Assembly: GCF_001189235.2 (NCBI RefSeq)
Contig: NZ_LFIP02000001.1
Coordinates: forward strand, 682,001-746,000
Origin: Bradyrhizobium embrapense
Lineage (GTDB): Bacteria; Pseudomonadota; Alphaproteobacteria; Rhizobiales; Xanthobacteraceae
Length of the DNA stretch: 64,000 nucleotides
Reading direction: 5' to 3'
Below, one piece after another: positions 8,892 to 16,875 of this stretch. The first letter of the stretch is position 1; the number at the start of each line of letters is the position of its first letter. Under the pieces are notes generated by a model that had not been told where the DNA came from, made no database searches, and saw nothing but the letters and a program-made list of their open reading frames with translations. The translations under genes and the position numbers were made by a program.

Positions 8892-9104
8892 TTAGCTGCC
8901 GTTGCCCCGCGTCCTGAGCCACAAGGCCACCGCGCCGATCAGAGCCGTCAGCACCCCACTCCACCAGATCGAACGTGGCCGCGCGGCGCTGATAGAACTG
9001 AGATAGAGGATCGCGCCAAGCGCAACGCCATAGTGCTTACGAAATTCCCCGCTTCTACGAGCGATTTCAACGAGGTCCGAAGACCTGGCCTCATGATTGT
9101 CCAT
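8892..9104 (-). CDS. Small membrane protein, 70 aa
   Basis: A charged N-terminal half (Arg/Glu/His-rich) is followed by two hydrophobic segments (Val-Ala-Leu-Gly-Ala-Ile-Leu-Tyr-Leu and Val-Leu-Thr-Ala-Leu-Ile-Gly-Ala-Val-Ala-Leu-Trp-Leu) separated by a short Ser/Arg-rich loop, then a basic tail. A two-pass inner-membrane miniprotein is likely. The start is uncertain: ATG at 9104 gives 70 residues, another ATG at 9137 would add eleven, and neither has a strong ribosome site. No function recognised. Confidence 0.5.
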   Translation of the reverse strand: MDNHEARSSDLVEIARRSGEFRKHYGVALGAILYLSSISAARPRSIWWSGVLTALIGAVALWLRTRGNGS

Positions 9105-9348
9105 CACGACCGTCTCAACTCTTCTCTTTGGCAGCATGATAAGAGCGAGTTGGTTGTTTCGTCGAGTCTTATTTCGTATTTTCCGAATAATGTGATCGGA
9201 GATGCCGGCGTGCCGGTTCCACGGACAAGTTCGTACAGGGCAGCCATCTACGCGCACCGCGGAGCTATCCACAGGCACCACGATGCCTGGACCGGTCCGA
9301 TCGGCTAGACTGGCGAGCTTTCGACCCAATGATCGTCCGCCATCCGAT

Positions 9349-10242
9349 ATGACCGTTCAACCGTCCCTCGCCGAGATCGCCGGCATGCTGGAGCAGTCAC
9401 CCGACTACCGGGTGCTGCGCCGGCTGGTTCCCCGCTCCGACTTTACGCCGAGTGACGGGCAATCGACCAAGACCGCAATCCTGCTCGATGTCGAGACCAC
9501 CGGCCTCGATCCGGCCCGCGACGAGATCATCGAGCTCGGAATGGTCAAGTTCACCTATCTTCCGGACGGGAGGATCGGCCGGGTCATCGATACCTTCACT
9601 TGCCTCAACCAGCCGTCGATCGCCATTCCCGCGGAGATCACGGCGCTGACCGGCATCACCGACGAAATGGTTGAAGGCCACACTCTCGATGAGGCGCGCA
9701 TCAGCGAATTCGCCTCCGATGCGGTCGTGGTCATTGCCCACAATGCGGGGTTCGACCGCAAATTCATGGAGCGCTACGCGGCCATCTTCATCCACAAGGC
9801 CTGGGCATGCTCGGTCAGCGAGGTCGAATGGCGCGGCCATGGCTTCGAGGGTTCTCGCCTGTCCTACCTCCTGATGAAGGCGGGACTGTTTCACGAGGCG
9901 CACCGTGCCGTCGACGATTGCCTGGCGCTGCTCGAGATCCTCGCGATCACCCTGCCCCGGCTCGATCGCACCGTGCTCTCCATGCTGCTCGAGCGGGCAC
10001 GCCGCAAGACGATCAGGATCTGGGCCGAGCAGTCGCCCTTCGAGCTGAAGGACGCGCTCAAGCGGCGCGGCTATCGCTGGAGCGACGGCGCCGACGGCCG
10101 GCCGCGGTCGTGGTACATCGATGTCGACGAGAGCAATCAGAATATCGAAATCGAATATCTGCAGAAAACCATCTATCAGGCGGACGTTGACATCCCGATC
10201 CAGATACTGACTGCGTTCGACCGCTTTTCAGTGAGGGGCTGA
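9349..10242 (+). CDS. DEDDh 3'-5' exonuclease (DnaQ/epsilon-like)
   Basis: A 297-residue protein. An exonuclease domain with Asp-Val-Glu-Thr-Thr-Gly (Exo I, Asp47 and Glu49), His-Asn-Ala-Gly-Phe-Asp (Exo II) and His-Arg-Ala-Val-Asp-Asp (Exo III with the catalytic His) covers about residues 40-220. It is followed by about 75 residues containing an Arg-Gly-Tyr-Arg-Trp segment that I do not recognise as a named domain. The family removes nucleotides from 3' ends in proofreading or repair. The core replicative epsilon subunit is normally encoded elsewhere, so this is probably an accessory exonuclease. The ATG at 9349 begins the conserved region; longer in-frame upstream sequence looks untranslated. 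Confidence 0.85.
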   Translation: MTVQPSLAEIAGMLEQSPDYRVLRRLVPRSDFTPSDGQSTKTAILLDVETTGLDPARDEIIELGMVKFTYLPDGRIGRVIDTFTCLNQPSIAIPAEITALTGITDEMVEGHTLDEARISEFASDAVVVIAHNAGFDRKFMERYAAIFIHKAWACSVSEVEWRGHGFEGSRLSYLLMKAGLFHEAHRAVDDCLALLEILAITLPRLDRTVLSMLLERARRKTIRIWAEQSPFELKDALKRRGYRWSDGADGRPRSWYIDVDESNQNIEIEYLQKTIYQADVDIPIQILTAFDRFSVRG

Positions 10243-10296
10243 CTTGCGAGTGGATGCCGGCGCGGCGCGATTGCTTGCGTTCGACCAATGTTGCGA

Positions 10297-10509
10297 CTAG
10301 CGACGAGCCAGGAAGACCCCTAGCAGAAATGCGACCGCAATGGATTGAAGCGGAGCCGCCCTCGTCGCTTCACTCAAATGATGCAACCACCGATCCTGCG
10401 GTCGAGGTTCGAACATGGTGTCTTCAGCCATACGACGGATCGCTTCGGATGCCTGATCTATGCGCTGTTCTGGCGTAGCGGTCGGCGCCATGGAAAATTC
10501 GTCAGCCAT
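10297..10509 (-). CDS. Small hypothetical protein with C-terminal membrane segment, 70 aa
   Basis: An acidic, helical N-terminal part (Gln-Arg-Ile-Asp-Gln-Ala-Ser-Glu-Ala-Ile-Arg-Arg) precedes a single hydrophobic helix at the C-terminus (Ile-Ala-Val-Ala-Phe-Leu-Leu-Gly-Val-Phe-Leu-Ala-Arg-Arg). This layout recalls ElaB/YqjD (DUF883) tail-anchored proteins, which bind ribosomes at the membrane in E. coli; the likeness is architectural only. AAGGAAG lies five bases before the ATG at 10509. Confidence 0.6.
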   Translation of the reverse strand: MADEFSMAPTATPEQRIDQASEAIRRMAEDTMFEPRPQDRWLHHLSEATRAAPLQSIAVAFLLGVFLARR

Positions 10510-11015
10510 GTAGCTTCCTTGCGCCTGCACGCGACGCTCACATGTTATACCACGCGCCAACAGACTTTTGACTGAGCATCAACGTCCACCGAACGCTGAC
10601 TGTTCCTAAGCGCCCTGGGATTGCAATAGCCAGCGGCCAACCTGCTCTCCTCGTGACGGCTCCGCCTGAGACACCAGGATTTCGAATGCTGCGGCGCGCG
10701 ACTACCTTTGCCCCACACTGCGCGTCCGCGAAAACCCGATCCTCCCGACCACGTATTTGGACGTGGAGGATGCCGCGGCAACCGGTTCAACGCCGGAGTT
10801 GGGGCCGCCCGTAACTTTGGAAAAAGCGGACGGCCCCTGCCGGCCACTTCCAATTGCCCCTGCCTCAAACAGAAGCGATAGCCGACAGATCAGAAACGTA
10901 AATGAGACTGCCCTGGTTTCGCGCTGCAAGGCGGCCATTCGCTTTCATCTGACCCATTTGAGCTAGGATCGCCTGCATTGGCCCGGGGGCCGGGAGGTGA
11001 GTGGGGCCCAGCACT
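10510..11015. other. Mostly gene-free stretch containing an 11-bp hairpin
   Basis: About 500 bases between two short leftward genes. The clearest element is an inverted repeat with arms at 10801-10811 and 10827-10837 (GGGGCCG-type arms, one mismatch or G-U pair) around an A-rich loop; it has no T-run, so it is not an obvious terminator. A 37-codon leftward frame at 10865-10978 has no ribosome site and was not called. Confidence 0.4.
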
Positions 11016-11198
11016 TCAGCCCTCTCTACCGGGCCAATACTTCGCTTTGGTTGCGATCCAGCGCTCGGCGTCGGCTTCCGTTTCGAAATCTCCAATGTGA
11101 GAATCCGGCCCGTTGCCGGTCTTGACCGCGACAAACCAGCGACCGTCCTTTGTCTTCTCGGGCTGAAAATGAGGCGTCTTGATCGTCATGCCGCTCAC
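11016..11198 (-). CDS. Small hypothetical protein, 60 aa
   Basis: Short soluble protein with the pattern Gly-Arg-Trp-Phe-Val-Ala-Val-Lys-Thr-Gly ... Phe-Glu-Thr-Glu-Ala-Asp-Ala-Glu-Arg-Trp-Ile. This is a beta hairpin followed by a helix, resembling the many rhizobial DUF-type miniproteins with an edit-your-own-substrate style WxV core. The first codon is GTG at 11198; an ATG at 11189 is an alternative. No operon partner and no function recognised. Confidence 0.6.
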   Translation of the reverse strand: MSGMTIKTPHFQPEKTKDGRWFVAVKTGNGPDSHIGDFETEADAERWIATKAKYWPGREG

Positions 11199-11387
11199 TA
11201 TGAGATGTTGACGTCCAACATGCTACCACGCTGCGACCGCACCGGACGCTTAGACCATTCGGAGCATGTGAATGACCCATACGGTCTATCAAGCTCGCGA
11301 AGTATTGCTAAAAACGAGGTGTCCGTATTCGCACGGATACAACGGGCGTGTTTTGAGGATAATGATCGTCCCCTCGGCAAATAGCGC

Positions 11388-11576
11388 ATGGGGACGTTCG
11401 CTATGCCAACAATGTCCAGGCAAGAGACGGAAGCGCTCGCATGCAAATGCGACGTTTGCGGTCGTCACATGGCGCTGTTGGCCGAGCTCCCCTCCGTTGG
11501 CAAGTACGAAGCGGTCAATGTGTTTCGTTGCTATGGCTGCAACTCGGTGAAGTCGGAGCAAGAGGCGCGGCGCTGA
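11388..11576 (+). CDS. Small zinc-ribbon-like protein, 62 aa
   Basis: Two cysteine pairs are visible, Cys-Lys-Cys-Asp-Val-Cys-Gly near the N-terminus and Cys-Tyr-Gly-Cys about thirty residues later, consistent with a small treble-clef or zinc-ribbon fold. Start codons at 11388, 11403 or 11412 are all possible and no ribosome site decides between them. Zinc ribbons of this size often bind nucleic acid or protein, but no specific family is recognised. Similar Cys-pair miniproteins are encoded at 11987 and 51199. Confidence 0.6.
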   Translation: MGTFAMPTMSRQETEALACKCDVCGRHMALLAELPSVGKYEAVNVFRCYGCNSVKSEQEARR

Positions 11577-11688
11577 GTTCGGTCCCTGACCAACTGCTTG
11601 TGGCTGACGTTCTCCTGGCGCGAGTGCTGGTGGCCTATCTCCCTGCCGTTACCGCGATCTTCGATCATGCTTTCAGATGCGGGTAGCG

Positions 11689-11817
11689 TCAGCCCGGAAA
11701 CTGCGGTTGGATCAACGATACAATCATCCAGACGGCGATCAGGAACGCCGGCGTGCAACTCACCACCGCGGCCAACCAAAGCTCGGCGTTGGGGAACATT
11801 TCAGAATTGTCCTTCAT
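11689..11817 (-). CDS. 42-residue single-pass membrane miniprotein
   Basis: A very short gene. ATG at 11815-11817 is preceded by a GGAGG site six bases upstream, and the frame closes at TGA 43 codons later. After a polar N-terminus (Lys-Asp-Asn-Ser-Glu), residues 13-37 are hydrophobic (Leu-Trp-Leu-Ala-Ala-Val-Val ... Phe-Leu-Ile-Ala-Val-Trp-Met-Ile-Val). The product should be a small one-helix inner-membrane protein. The clean ribosome site and coherent composition argue that it is real. No function recognised. Confidence 0.6.
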   Translation of the reverse strand: MKDNSEMFPNAELWLAAVVSCTPAFLIAVWMIVSLIQPQFPG

Positions 11818-11986
11818 GGTGATCCTCCGTGTGATCAACGGCCGCTGCTGGCGGTCGTTCCCGGCACGCCGGTTCCTCAGTTGACATCGGAGGCATATCC
11901 CACGACCCGCAGTGGCCTTGTCGTGTTCCGTGCCGCAACAGCTTGATAATTTGTCGCGCTCTCCGACTCCTGCTTACTGGATCAGC

Positions 11987-12400
11987 ATGGGCTCGAAATC
12001 TCGGGAGTACATGTTCGGCGCGACGGTCAGGCACCTCGCCGAGCGGGCGAAGGAAGTACGGCTAGAGGCCGACGCGATCGCTTGCCAGGCGTGGAATGCC
12101 CGGATGCTCGCCTTCCAAGGTCCAGCCCAGCCGTCACCTGCCCTCGGTGACGCCCTCAATGCCGGCTATCGCTACCTCGAGGTAAAATGCCTCGGTTGCG
12201 ATACTCACCAGACGGTCGCCCTGGATATTGTACGGCGTCCAAAGTGGACGCCTATTCACGAGCTCGAGCGCTACATGCGGTGCAAAGGATGCTCGCGCCG
12301 AGCAGGCCATCCGTTCAAGCGCAGCCATCTAGTGGCATTGCGGACGAACAAAATCTCAACCATGAATCCACCGTCGACTTGGTGGCCCGGAGAGCGATGA
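11987..12400 (+). CDS. Hypothetical protein with Cys-pair zinc site, 137 aa
   Basis: A basic protein whose N-terminal half is helical (Thr-Val-Arg-His-Leu-Ala-Glu-Arg-Ala-Lys-Glu-Val-Arg). The C-terminal half carries Cys-Leu-Gly-Cys and, about forty residues later, Cys-Lys-Gly-Cys followed by Arg-Arg, a split zinc ribbon. Between the pairs the sequence reads like a beta-rich core (Thr-Val-Ala-Leu-Asp-Ile-Val). The ATG at 11987 is chosen because coding-like sequence starts there. It resembles rhizobial hypothetical proteins often scattered near mobile DNA; function unknown. Confidence 0.65.
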   Translation: MGSKSREYMFGATVRHLAERAKEVRLEADAIACQAWNARMLAFQGPAQPSPALGDALNAGYRYLEVKCLGCDTHQTVALDIVRRPKWTPIHELERYMRCKGCSRRAGHPFKRSHLVALRTNKISTMNPPSTWWPGER

Positions 12401-12487
12401 TCCCTGTGGACACAACTTTAGTCTTAGCCCAATTGATCCAGCAACCTCTGTGCAGCTATGGTCAGCCCAGCTGGGGAGTAACTGGAA

Positions 12488-12925
12488 ATGCGACTTTGGA
12501 GTATCGCCGGCGCGTGTTTGCTGCTTGGCGCGACCGCGGGCCTGTCGGGATGTATGGAGACTGCTGGCCCTTCCTTTAACGGACCGTCAGGCAAGCCGGT
12601 GAGCACAGCGAAATGCTACGCTTCGTCTTCTGGCTGCTTACAGCAAGCTTCACAGGCGTGTGCCGGCCCCTATCAGGTTCTCGATAGCGAAAGCCATTCC
12701 GGTGGTCTTGTCGCAGACCTCATGCCTGGACCGGTTACTTGGTACACGCTCACTTATCAATGCGGCCCATCCGATGGGAAAATGCCGACATTTGCCTTTC
12801 GAGGGCAACAATTCGTTGATACGCCTTCGGTGGTCGTCAATGCACCGGCGTCCGCGGCCCCCCTTTCATCGCCAATCACATGCCAATCGAGGCGGGTTGG
12901 CGGAATGGTGCAGACGACCTGCTAA
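12488..12925 (+). CDS. Lipoprotein, hypothetical, 145 aa
   Basis: An N-terminal hydrophobic segment ends in Leu-Ser-Gly-Cys (residues 19-22), a good lipobox, so the mature protein should be lipid-anchored at Cys22. The rest has four further cysteines near the middle (Lys-Cys, Gly-Cys, Ala-Cys, Gln-Cys) and two near the end, suggesting disulfides in the periplasm. GGGGAG lies upstream of the ATG at a workable distance. No enzymatic motif is visible, and the neighbours give no functional hint. Confidence 0.75.
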   Translation: MRLWSIAGACLLLGATAGLSGCMETAGPSFNGPSGKPVSTAKCYASSSGCLQQASQACAGPYQVLDSESHSGGLVADLMPGPVTWYTLTYQCGPSDGKMPTFAFRGQQFVDTPSVVVNAPASAAPLSSPITCQSRRVGGMVQTTC

Positions 12926-13079
12926 TTGGTCGGGCGTCACGGCTGACGAGTAAGCGGCGAGATCAAACATCTGATATGGCCTCGACGAAGTCGTGGGCAT
13001 GCATGGCAGCATTTGCGGCCAACGCTTGGTAATGAGACCGCAGGGATAAGCCCGCTCGTCCCGGCTTTTCAAAGGAACC

Positions 13080-14930
13080 ATGAAGGCAATTCGGCATTAC
13101 CGACCAACGGCGGTTGCACGGTTGCATCGATATCTCAGGTGTTCGACGGTGTCCAAGCCACGATCATCTTCTCCGAAGGTCATAAAACGTGCGCCGGTGC
13201 CGCGCGGGCGAAGGTCTGAAGATGCCACTGCCCTCCAGGTGCAACAACAATCGCCCCCGACACTTCGGGCAGCACAATACGTGCGGATGTCGTCCGATCC
13301 TCAAAAATACTCGATCGAAATTCAAGTAGCAGCCATCGCTGTCTACGCAGCACGCCGAGGCATGGAAATCGTCCGCACCTATTCTGATCCGGGGCGCAGT
13401 GGTCTTACCATCGCCCGCCGTAAAGGTTTGCAGCAACTCATTGATGACGTCGACGGTGGGCGGTCGGATTTTGATTGCGTCCTCGTCTTCGACGTTAGCC
13501 GTTGGGGACGTTTTCAGGACACTGACGAAAGCGCCTTCTACGAGTTCATCTGCAGACGAGCCGGAATATCGGTTCACTATTGCGCTTCAGAATTTGAGAA
13601 TGATGGCAGCCTGTCATCAGTGATGCTCAAGGCCCTGGAGCGCGCTAGGGCTGCCGGCTTCAGCCGGGACCTGTCGCGAAATGCATTTTTGGGTCAGTCG
13701 AATATCATCGACCGAGGATACTGGCGGGGCGGCGCGGCACCTTTCGGGCTGCGTCGGATGCTTGTCGACGCAAATGGCAAGCGTAAAGGAGTGCTGGAGC
13801 GCGGCCAGCAGAAGAACTTGAAATCTGAACGGGTCGTTCTCGTCCGAGGACCTCGCTCAGAAGTCAAGATCGTCCGCCGCATCTTCTCGTCGTTCGTGAT
13901 CCGCAGAAAAAATAGGACGCAAATTGCGGAAGAGCTAAACGCTGAAGGCATATTGAGTCCCGGCGGGAAACGATGGACCGCGCTGACTGTCAGCAACCTT
14001 CTCGCGAACGAGATCTATTTGGGTCATATCGTTTTCAATCGCAGCTCAATGAAGCTTGGCGAGCGACGTGTCGACAACCCGCCTGAAATGTGGATACGTC
14101 ACGACAACGCCTTTGAAGGTATCGTCGATGCCCGTCTTTTCGCTCGGGCACGAAAGCGGCTCGCGCAAGTCGCAAACAACAAGAAGGAAACCGATCAGCA
14201 GTTGCTTGATAGTTTAGCGGCTCTCTTGCGAAGAAAGGGCCGATTGTCAGTCCACATCATCCAGGCGGCAAAAGGCGTGCGTCACCCCGCTGTATACACA
14301 AATAGATTTGGCTCACTCATGAGAGCCTATGAACTTGTTGGCTACAGGCCCGGCAATCGGTACCGCTTTATGGAGATCGCGGTCGAAATTGATCACACGA
14401 TCTGCTCGGTGGTCGATGATATAATCATCAATCTTAGGGGGCGCGGCGTGAACGCCTCATTTTTGCACGAACTGTACCTTGTTACGATTTCCGGAGGATT
14501 GACTGTATCGGTAGCGGTGGCGCGCGCCGTTTCGGACGGTGGCAATAGATCTCGCCGATGGGAAGTACGAAAGCTCAAGTACCAAAAGGCCGAACTTACG
14601 CTTTTGATTCGGATGGAGAGTGGCAATAGCCGCATTCGCGACTATTTCCTTCTCCCAACCGCTGCGCTTCCGTTGACGAAGGACAGGAAGAAGCTACGCG
14701 TGTCGGATCGTCTCTTCAGTCGAATGCGGCTCGACAGCCTTGAGGCCGTTATGGCAGCTCTTTATGGCAGGCTGCGCACTTCGCGAGAAGAATGCAGCAG
14801 GATTAGCGCTCTCCATCTGGCGAAGCAGAATGAAAACGCGACCTTCCCAACCTCCTTTCGCAAGCTCAGTCAGATGCCGTCACAAACAACAAATCACTCC
14901 GTGAGAAGGTCGGGTGGAGTACGACACTGA
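13080..14930 (+). CDS. Large serine recombinase, rhizobial family
   Basis: A 616-residue site-specific recombinase. The catalytic resolvase domain starts near residue 64 ([10 protein letters not shown]); Ser71 is the expected nucleophile. Arg and Asp positions in Tyr-Ser-Asp-Pro-Gly-Arg-Ser-Gly and [10 protein letters not shown] match the family. A recombinase DNA-binding domain follows (Gln-Ile-Ala-Glu-Glu-Leu-Asn ... Trp-Thr-Ala-Leu-Thr-Val). The C-terminal third lacks the Cys-rich zinc ribbon of phage integrases and matches a long-tailed form widespread in rhizobia. About 63 residues precede the catalytic domain; AAGGA before ATG 13080 supports the long form. Its stop lies one base before the SRAP start. 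No attachment site was identified. Confidence 0.85.
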   Translation: MKAIRHYRPTAVARLHRYLRCSTVSKPRSSSPKVIKRAPVPRGRRSEDATALQVQQQSPPTLRAAQYVRMSSDPQKYSIEIQVAAIAVYAARRGMEIVRTYSDPGRSGLTIARRKGLQQLIDDVDGGRSDFDCVLVFDVSRWGRFQDTDESAFYEFICRRAGISVHYCASEFENDGSLSSVMLKALERARAAGFSRDLSRNAFLGQSNIIDRGYWRGGAAPFGLRRMLVDANGKRKGVLERGQQKNLKSERVVLVRGPRSEVKIVRRIFSSFVIRRKNRTQIAEELNAEGILSPGGKRWTALTVSNLLANEIYLGHIVFNRSSMKLGERRVDNPPEMWIRHDNAFEGIVDARLFARARKRLAQVANNKKETDQQLLDSLAALLRRKGRLSVHIIQAAKGVRHPAVYTNRFGSLMRAYELVGYRPGNRYRFMEIAVEIDHTICSVVDDIIINLRGRGVNASFLHELYLVTISGGLTVSVAVARAVSDGGNRSRRWEVRKLKYQKAELTLLIRMESGNSRIRDYFLLPTAALPLTKDRKKLRVSDRLFSRMRLDSLEAVMAALYGRLRTSREECSRISALHLAKQNENATFPTSFRKLSQMPSQTTNHSVRRSGGVRH

Positions 14931-14931
14931 C

Positions 14932-15597
14932 ATGTGCAATCTCTACAGCATCACGACCAACCAAGCGGCAATCCTGAACCTCTTTCGGGTCGTCAACCGA
15001 TACGTCGGCAACTTGGCTCCCATGCCCGGCGTCTTTCCGGACTACCCCGCCCCCGCTATTCGCAATGCCGGTCACGAACGCGAGATGGTGCTGATGCGCT
15101 GGGGCATGCCTCCGCCGCCACGCACCGGCGGCCCGCCCGTTACGAATATCCGCAACACGTCCTCGCCGCACTGGCGCGGCTGGCTTAAGCCGGAGCAACG
15201 GTGCATAGTCCCTTTCAACAGCTTCGCCGAATACGCTCCCGAGCCGAACCCGCAGACTAAGAAAAAGGACGTCGTTTGGTTCGCTCTCAGTGATGGTCGA
15301 CCGCTGACCGCCTTTGCCGGTATCTGGGCCGAGTTCAAGGGCGACCGCGGGACGAAGTCCAAGCCGGTCCCGGGACCGCACCTCGTCTACGGCTTCCTGA
15401 CGACCGAGCCGAATGAGGTCGTTGCACCGATCCACCCAAAGGCGATGCCGGTGATCATAACCACCGACGAGGAGCGCGACGTCTGGATGCGCGCGCCGTG
15501 GGACGAAGCCAAGGCGCTTCAGCGCCCGTTGGCCAACGATGCGCTGAAGATCGTCGCCAGGGGTGAGGCCAAGGAAGATATCCTGGTGTCGCCATGA
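14932..15597 (+). CDS. SOS response-associated peptidase family protein (SRAP, YedK/HMCES-like)
   Basis: A 221-residue protein starting Met-Cys-Asn-Leu-Tyr-Ser. In the SRAP family the initiator Met is removed and Cys2 forms a covalent thiazolidine with abasic sites in single-stranded DNA, protecting them from cleavage. This requirement fixes the start at 14932 although an in-frame GTG exists 18 bases earlier. Other family landmarks are Met-Arg-Trp-Gly-Met, Asn-x-Arg (Thr-Asn-Ile-Arg-Asn-Thr), Arg-Cys-Ile-Val-Pro ... Phe-Ala-Glu-Tyr and a late His-Pro-Lys-Ala-Met-Pro-Val-Ile. It is coupled to the recombinase upstream and overlaps the nuclease gene downstream (ATGA), so the three genes form one unit. 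Confidence 0.9.
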   Translation: MCNLYSITTNQAAILNLFRVVNRYVGNLAPMPGVFPDYPAPAIRNAGHEREMVLMRWGMPPPPRTGGPPVTNIRNTSSPHWRGWLKPEQRCIVPFNSFAEYAPEPNPQTKKKDVVWFALSDGRPLTAFAGIWAEFKGDRGTKSKPVPGPHLVYGFLTTEPNEVVAPIHPKAMPVIITTDEERDVWMRAPWDEAKALQRPLANDALKIVARGEAKEDILVSP

Positions 15598-16127
15598 GGC
15601 GCCGGTGGCGTCTCGTGGTCGCCACGGCCAGCCTGGTTGTCGCCACGCCCGCGACAGCGGATGACATCATCGGCCGCGCCAGCGTGATCGATGGCGATAC
15701 GATCGAAATCCACGGCACGCGCATCCGATTGTGGGGCATCGTCGCGCCCGAAAGCGATCAGCTGTGCAGGAATGACGACAGCAAGCTCTATCGGTGTGGA
15801 CAACAAGCCGCGACCGCGTTGGACGTTCTCCTCTATCTGGTCAAACGACCGGTGATCTGCAGTTCGAAAGGCAAAGACCAGTACGGCCGGACCGTCGCCG
15901 TCTGCAAGGTCGGCGATCCTGGCCCCGACATGGCTCACTACATTGTTGGAAAAGGACTAGCCCTGGATTGGCCAAAATACTCTCGTGGCTACTACGCCGA
16001 GGCCCAAACCAAGGCTCAAACCGCCGGCCGCGGGATTTGGTCGGGTTCGTTCGTCGCCCCGTGGCTCTACAGAGCGTGCATCCGAGCGGGCCAGAGGCCG
16101 TCCTACTGCTCGGACGAGGCGAAGTAA
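15594..16127 (+). CDS. Exported thermonuclease-like (SNase) protein
   Basis: A 177-residue protein. A signal peptide (Arg-rich start, hydrophobic core, Ala-Thr-Ala at about 20-22) precedes an SNase domain with Val-Ile-Asp-Gly-Asp-Thr-Ile and Arg-Ile-Arg-Leu-Trp-Gly-Ile followed by Ala-Pro-Glu, then Asp-Gln-Tyr-Gly-Arg. The catalytic Arg/Asp/Glu pattern of staphylococcal nuclease is mostly recognisable. Four or five cysteines suggest disulfides in the periplasm. The start overlaps the SRAP stop by four bases. Similar exported SNase homologues are common in rhizobia; the native substrate is usually unknown. Confidence 0.85.
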   Translation: MRRRWRLVVATASLVVATPATADDIIGRASVIDGDTIEIHGTRIRLWGIVAPESDQLCRNDDSKLYRCGQQAATALDVLLYLVKRPVICSSKGKDQYGRTVAVCKVGDPGPDMAHYIVGKGLALDWPKYSRGYYAEAQTKAQTAGRGIWSGSFVAPWLYRACIRAGQRPSYCSDEAK

Positions 16128-16169
16128 GCACTCATGCCGAGCATCCACCAAGAGCCACGGTCGAATCCC

Positions 16170-16382
16170 CTACTGCAGCCCTGCCCTCGCCGAGGCGACC
16201 AATCGCTTCGCGAGGTTGCGGTGGTGATAACCATGCTGCACAACGTCATCCCGAATGCTGTGGCTGACCGACCGAACGACACGCTTCTGCTTGCGCCACC
16301 TTCCGGCGATCGCGGGAGGCATAGAGCCACCTCGAGCAACAACCAGGAGCTCATTGCTCCTGTTCAAATAAATATCGTACAT
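16170..16382 (-). CDS. Small hypothetical protein, 70 aa
   Basis: A basic protein (many Arg and His residues) starting Met-Tyr-Asp-Ile-Tyr-Leu-Asn-Arg, with a GGGGAG ribosome site four bases before ATG 16382. It has a short beta-like beginning, and the rest has low hydrophobicity. No domain recognised. It stands alone, on the opposite strand to its neighbours. Confidence 0.5.
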   Translation of the reverse strand: MYDIYLNRSNELLVVARGGSMPPAIAGRWRKQKRVVRSVSHSIRDDVVQHGYHHRNLAKRLVASARAGLQ

Positions 16383-16461
16383 AAAACTCCCCGCTTGAGT
16401 GCGCCTGCCCGGAAGTCCGGTTCAGCTTCGACTGGGAGACAGCAGACCCGGCCCCGCGCCA

Positions 16462-16677
16462 CTATGCCGGACGGCCTTCCAGGACGCCGCGCAACGCCCT
16501 TCGGGCAACACGCTTGAGGGCTCCGAGCGTCTTCTTCCCTTGCTGGGCGGCCCTCAACAGCTTCCGCGCGATGAATTTTCTGGTTTCGTGATCGCCGCCG
16601 GCCTTCGGGAGGTCGCGACAGACATCGTCCAGAACAACGTCAAGATTGGCGGTCGTCCGCTCGTCAAACTGCTTCAT
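16462..16677 (-). CDS. Small basic hypothetical protein, 71 aa
   Basis: A helical, strongly basic C-terminal half (Lys-Leu-Leu-Arg-Ala-Ala-Gln-Gln-Gly-Lys-Lys-Thr-Leu-Gly-Ala-Leu-Lys-Arg-Val-Ala-Arg-Arg) follows a more acidic N-terminus. The start at 16677 is an estimate because the frame is open for a long way upstream, into the antisense of dinB, and no strong ribosome site decides. Composition suggests a nucleic-acid-associated miniprotein, but this is only a guess. Similar sequences are typical of rhizobial hypothetical proteins. Confidence 0.5.
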   Translation of the reverse strand: MKQFDERTTANLDVVLDDVCRDLPKAGGDHETRKFIARKLLRAAQQGKKTLGALKRVARRALRGVLEGRPA

Positions 16678-16875
16678 GAAAATGCTCGCAACGAAAAGAA
16701 GGCAAGTATACCGGGCGAAGGGCCGAATGGTCCCAAGCCTGAGGCGATGTCGCCAAGTCCAGCAGCAAGTCTCGTAGCATGAGGCTGGTGACGTCCGGCC
16801 AGCCAGTTCGGAACGAGGCTTATCCCCGCTTTCCCCGCCATTCCCGCGCGCGACGGCCTCGGCTATTGTCGCCGA

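Noticed and set aside
16780..16875. LexA (SOS) box before dinB
   Set aside because: Searched by eye for the alphaproteobacterial GTTC-N7-GTTC direct repeat; single GAAC/GTTC halves occur but no full site was found.
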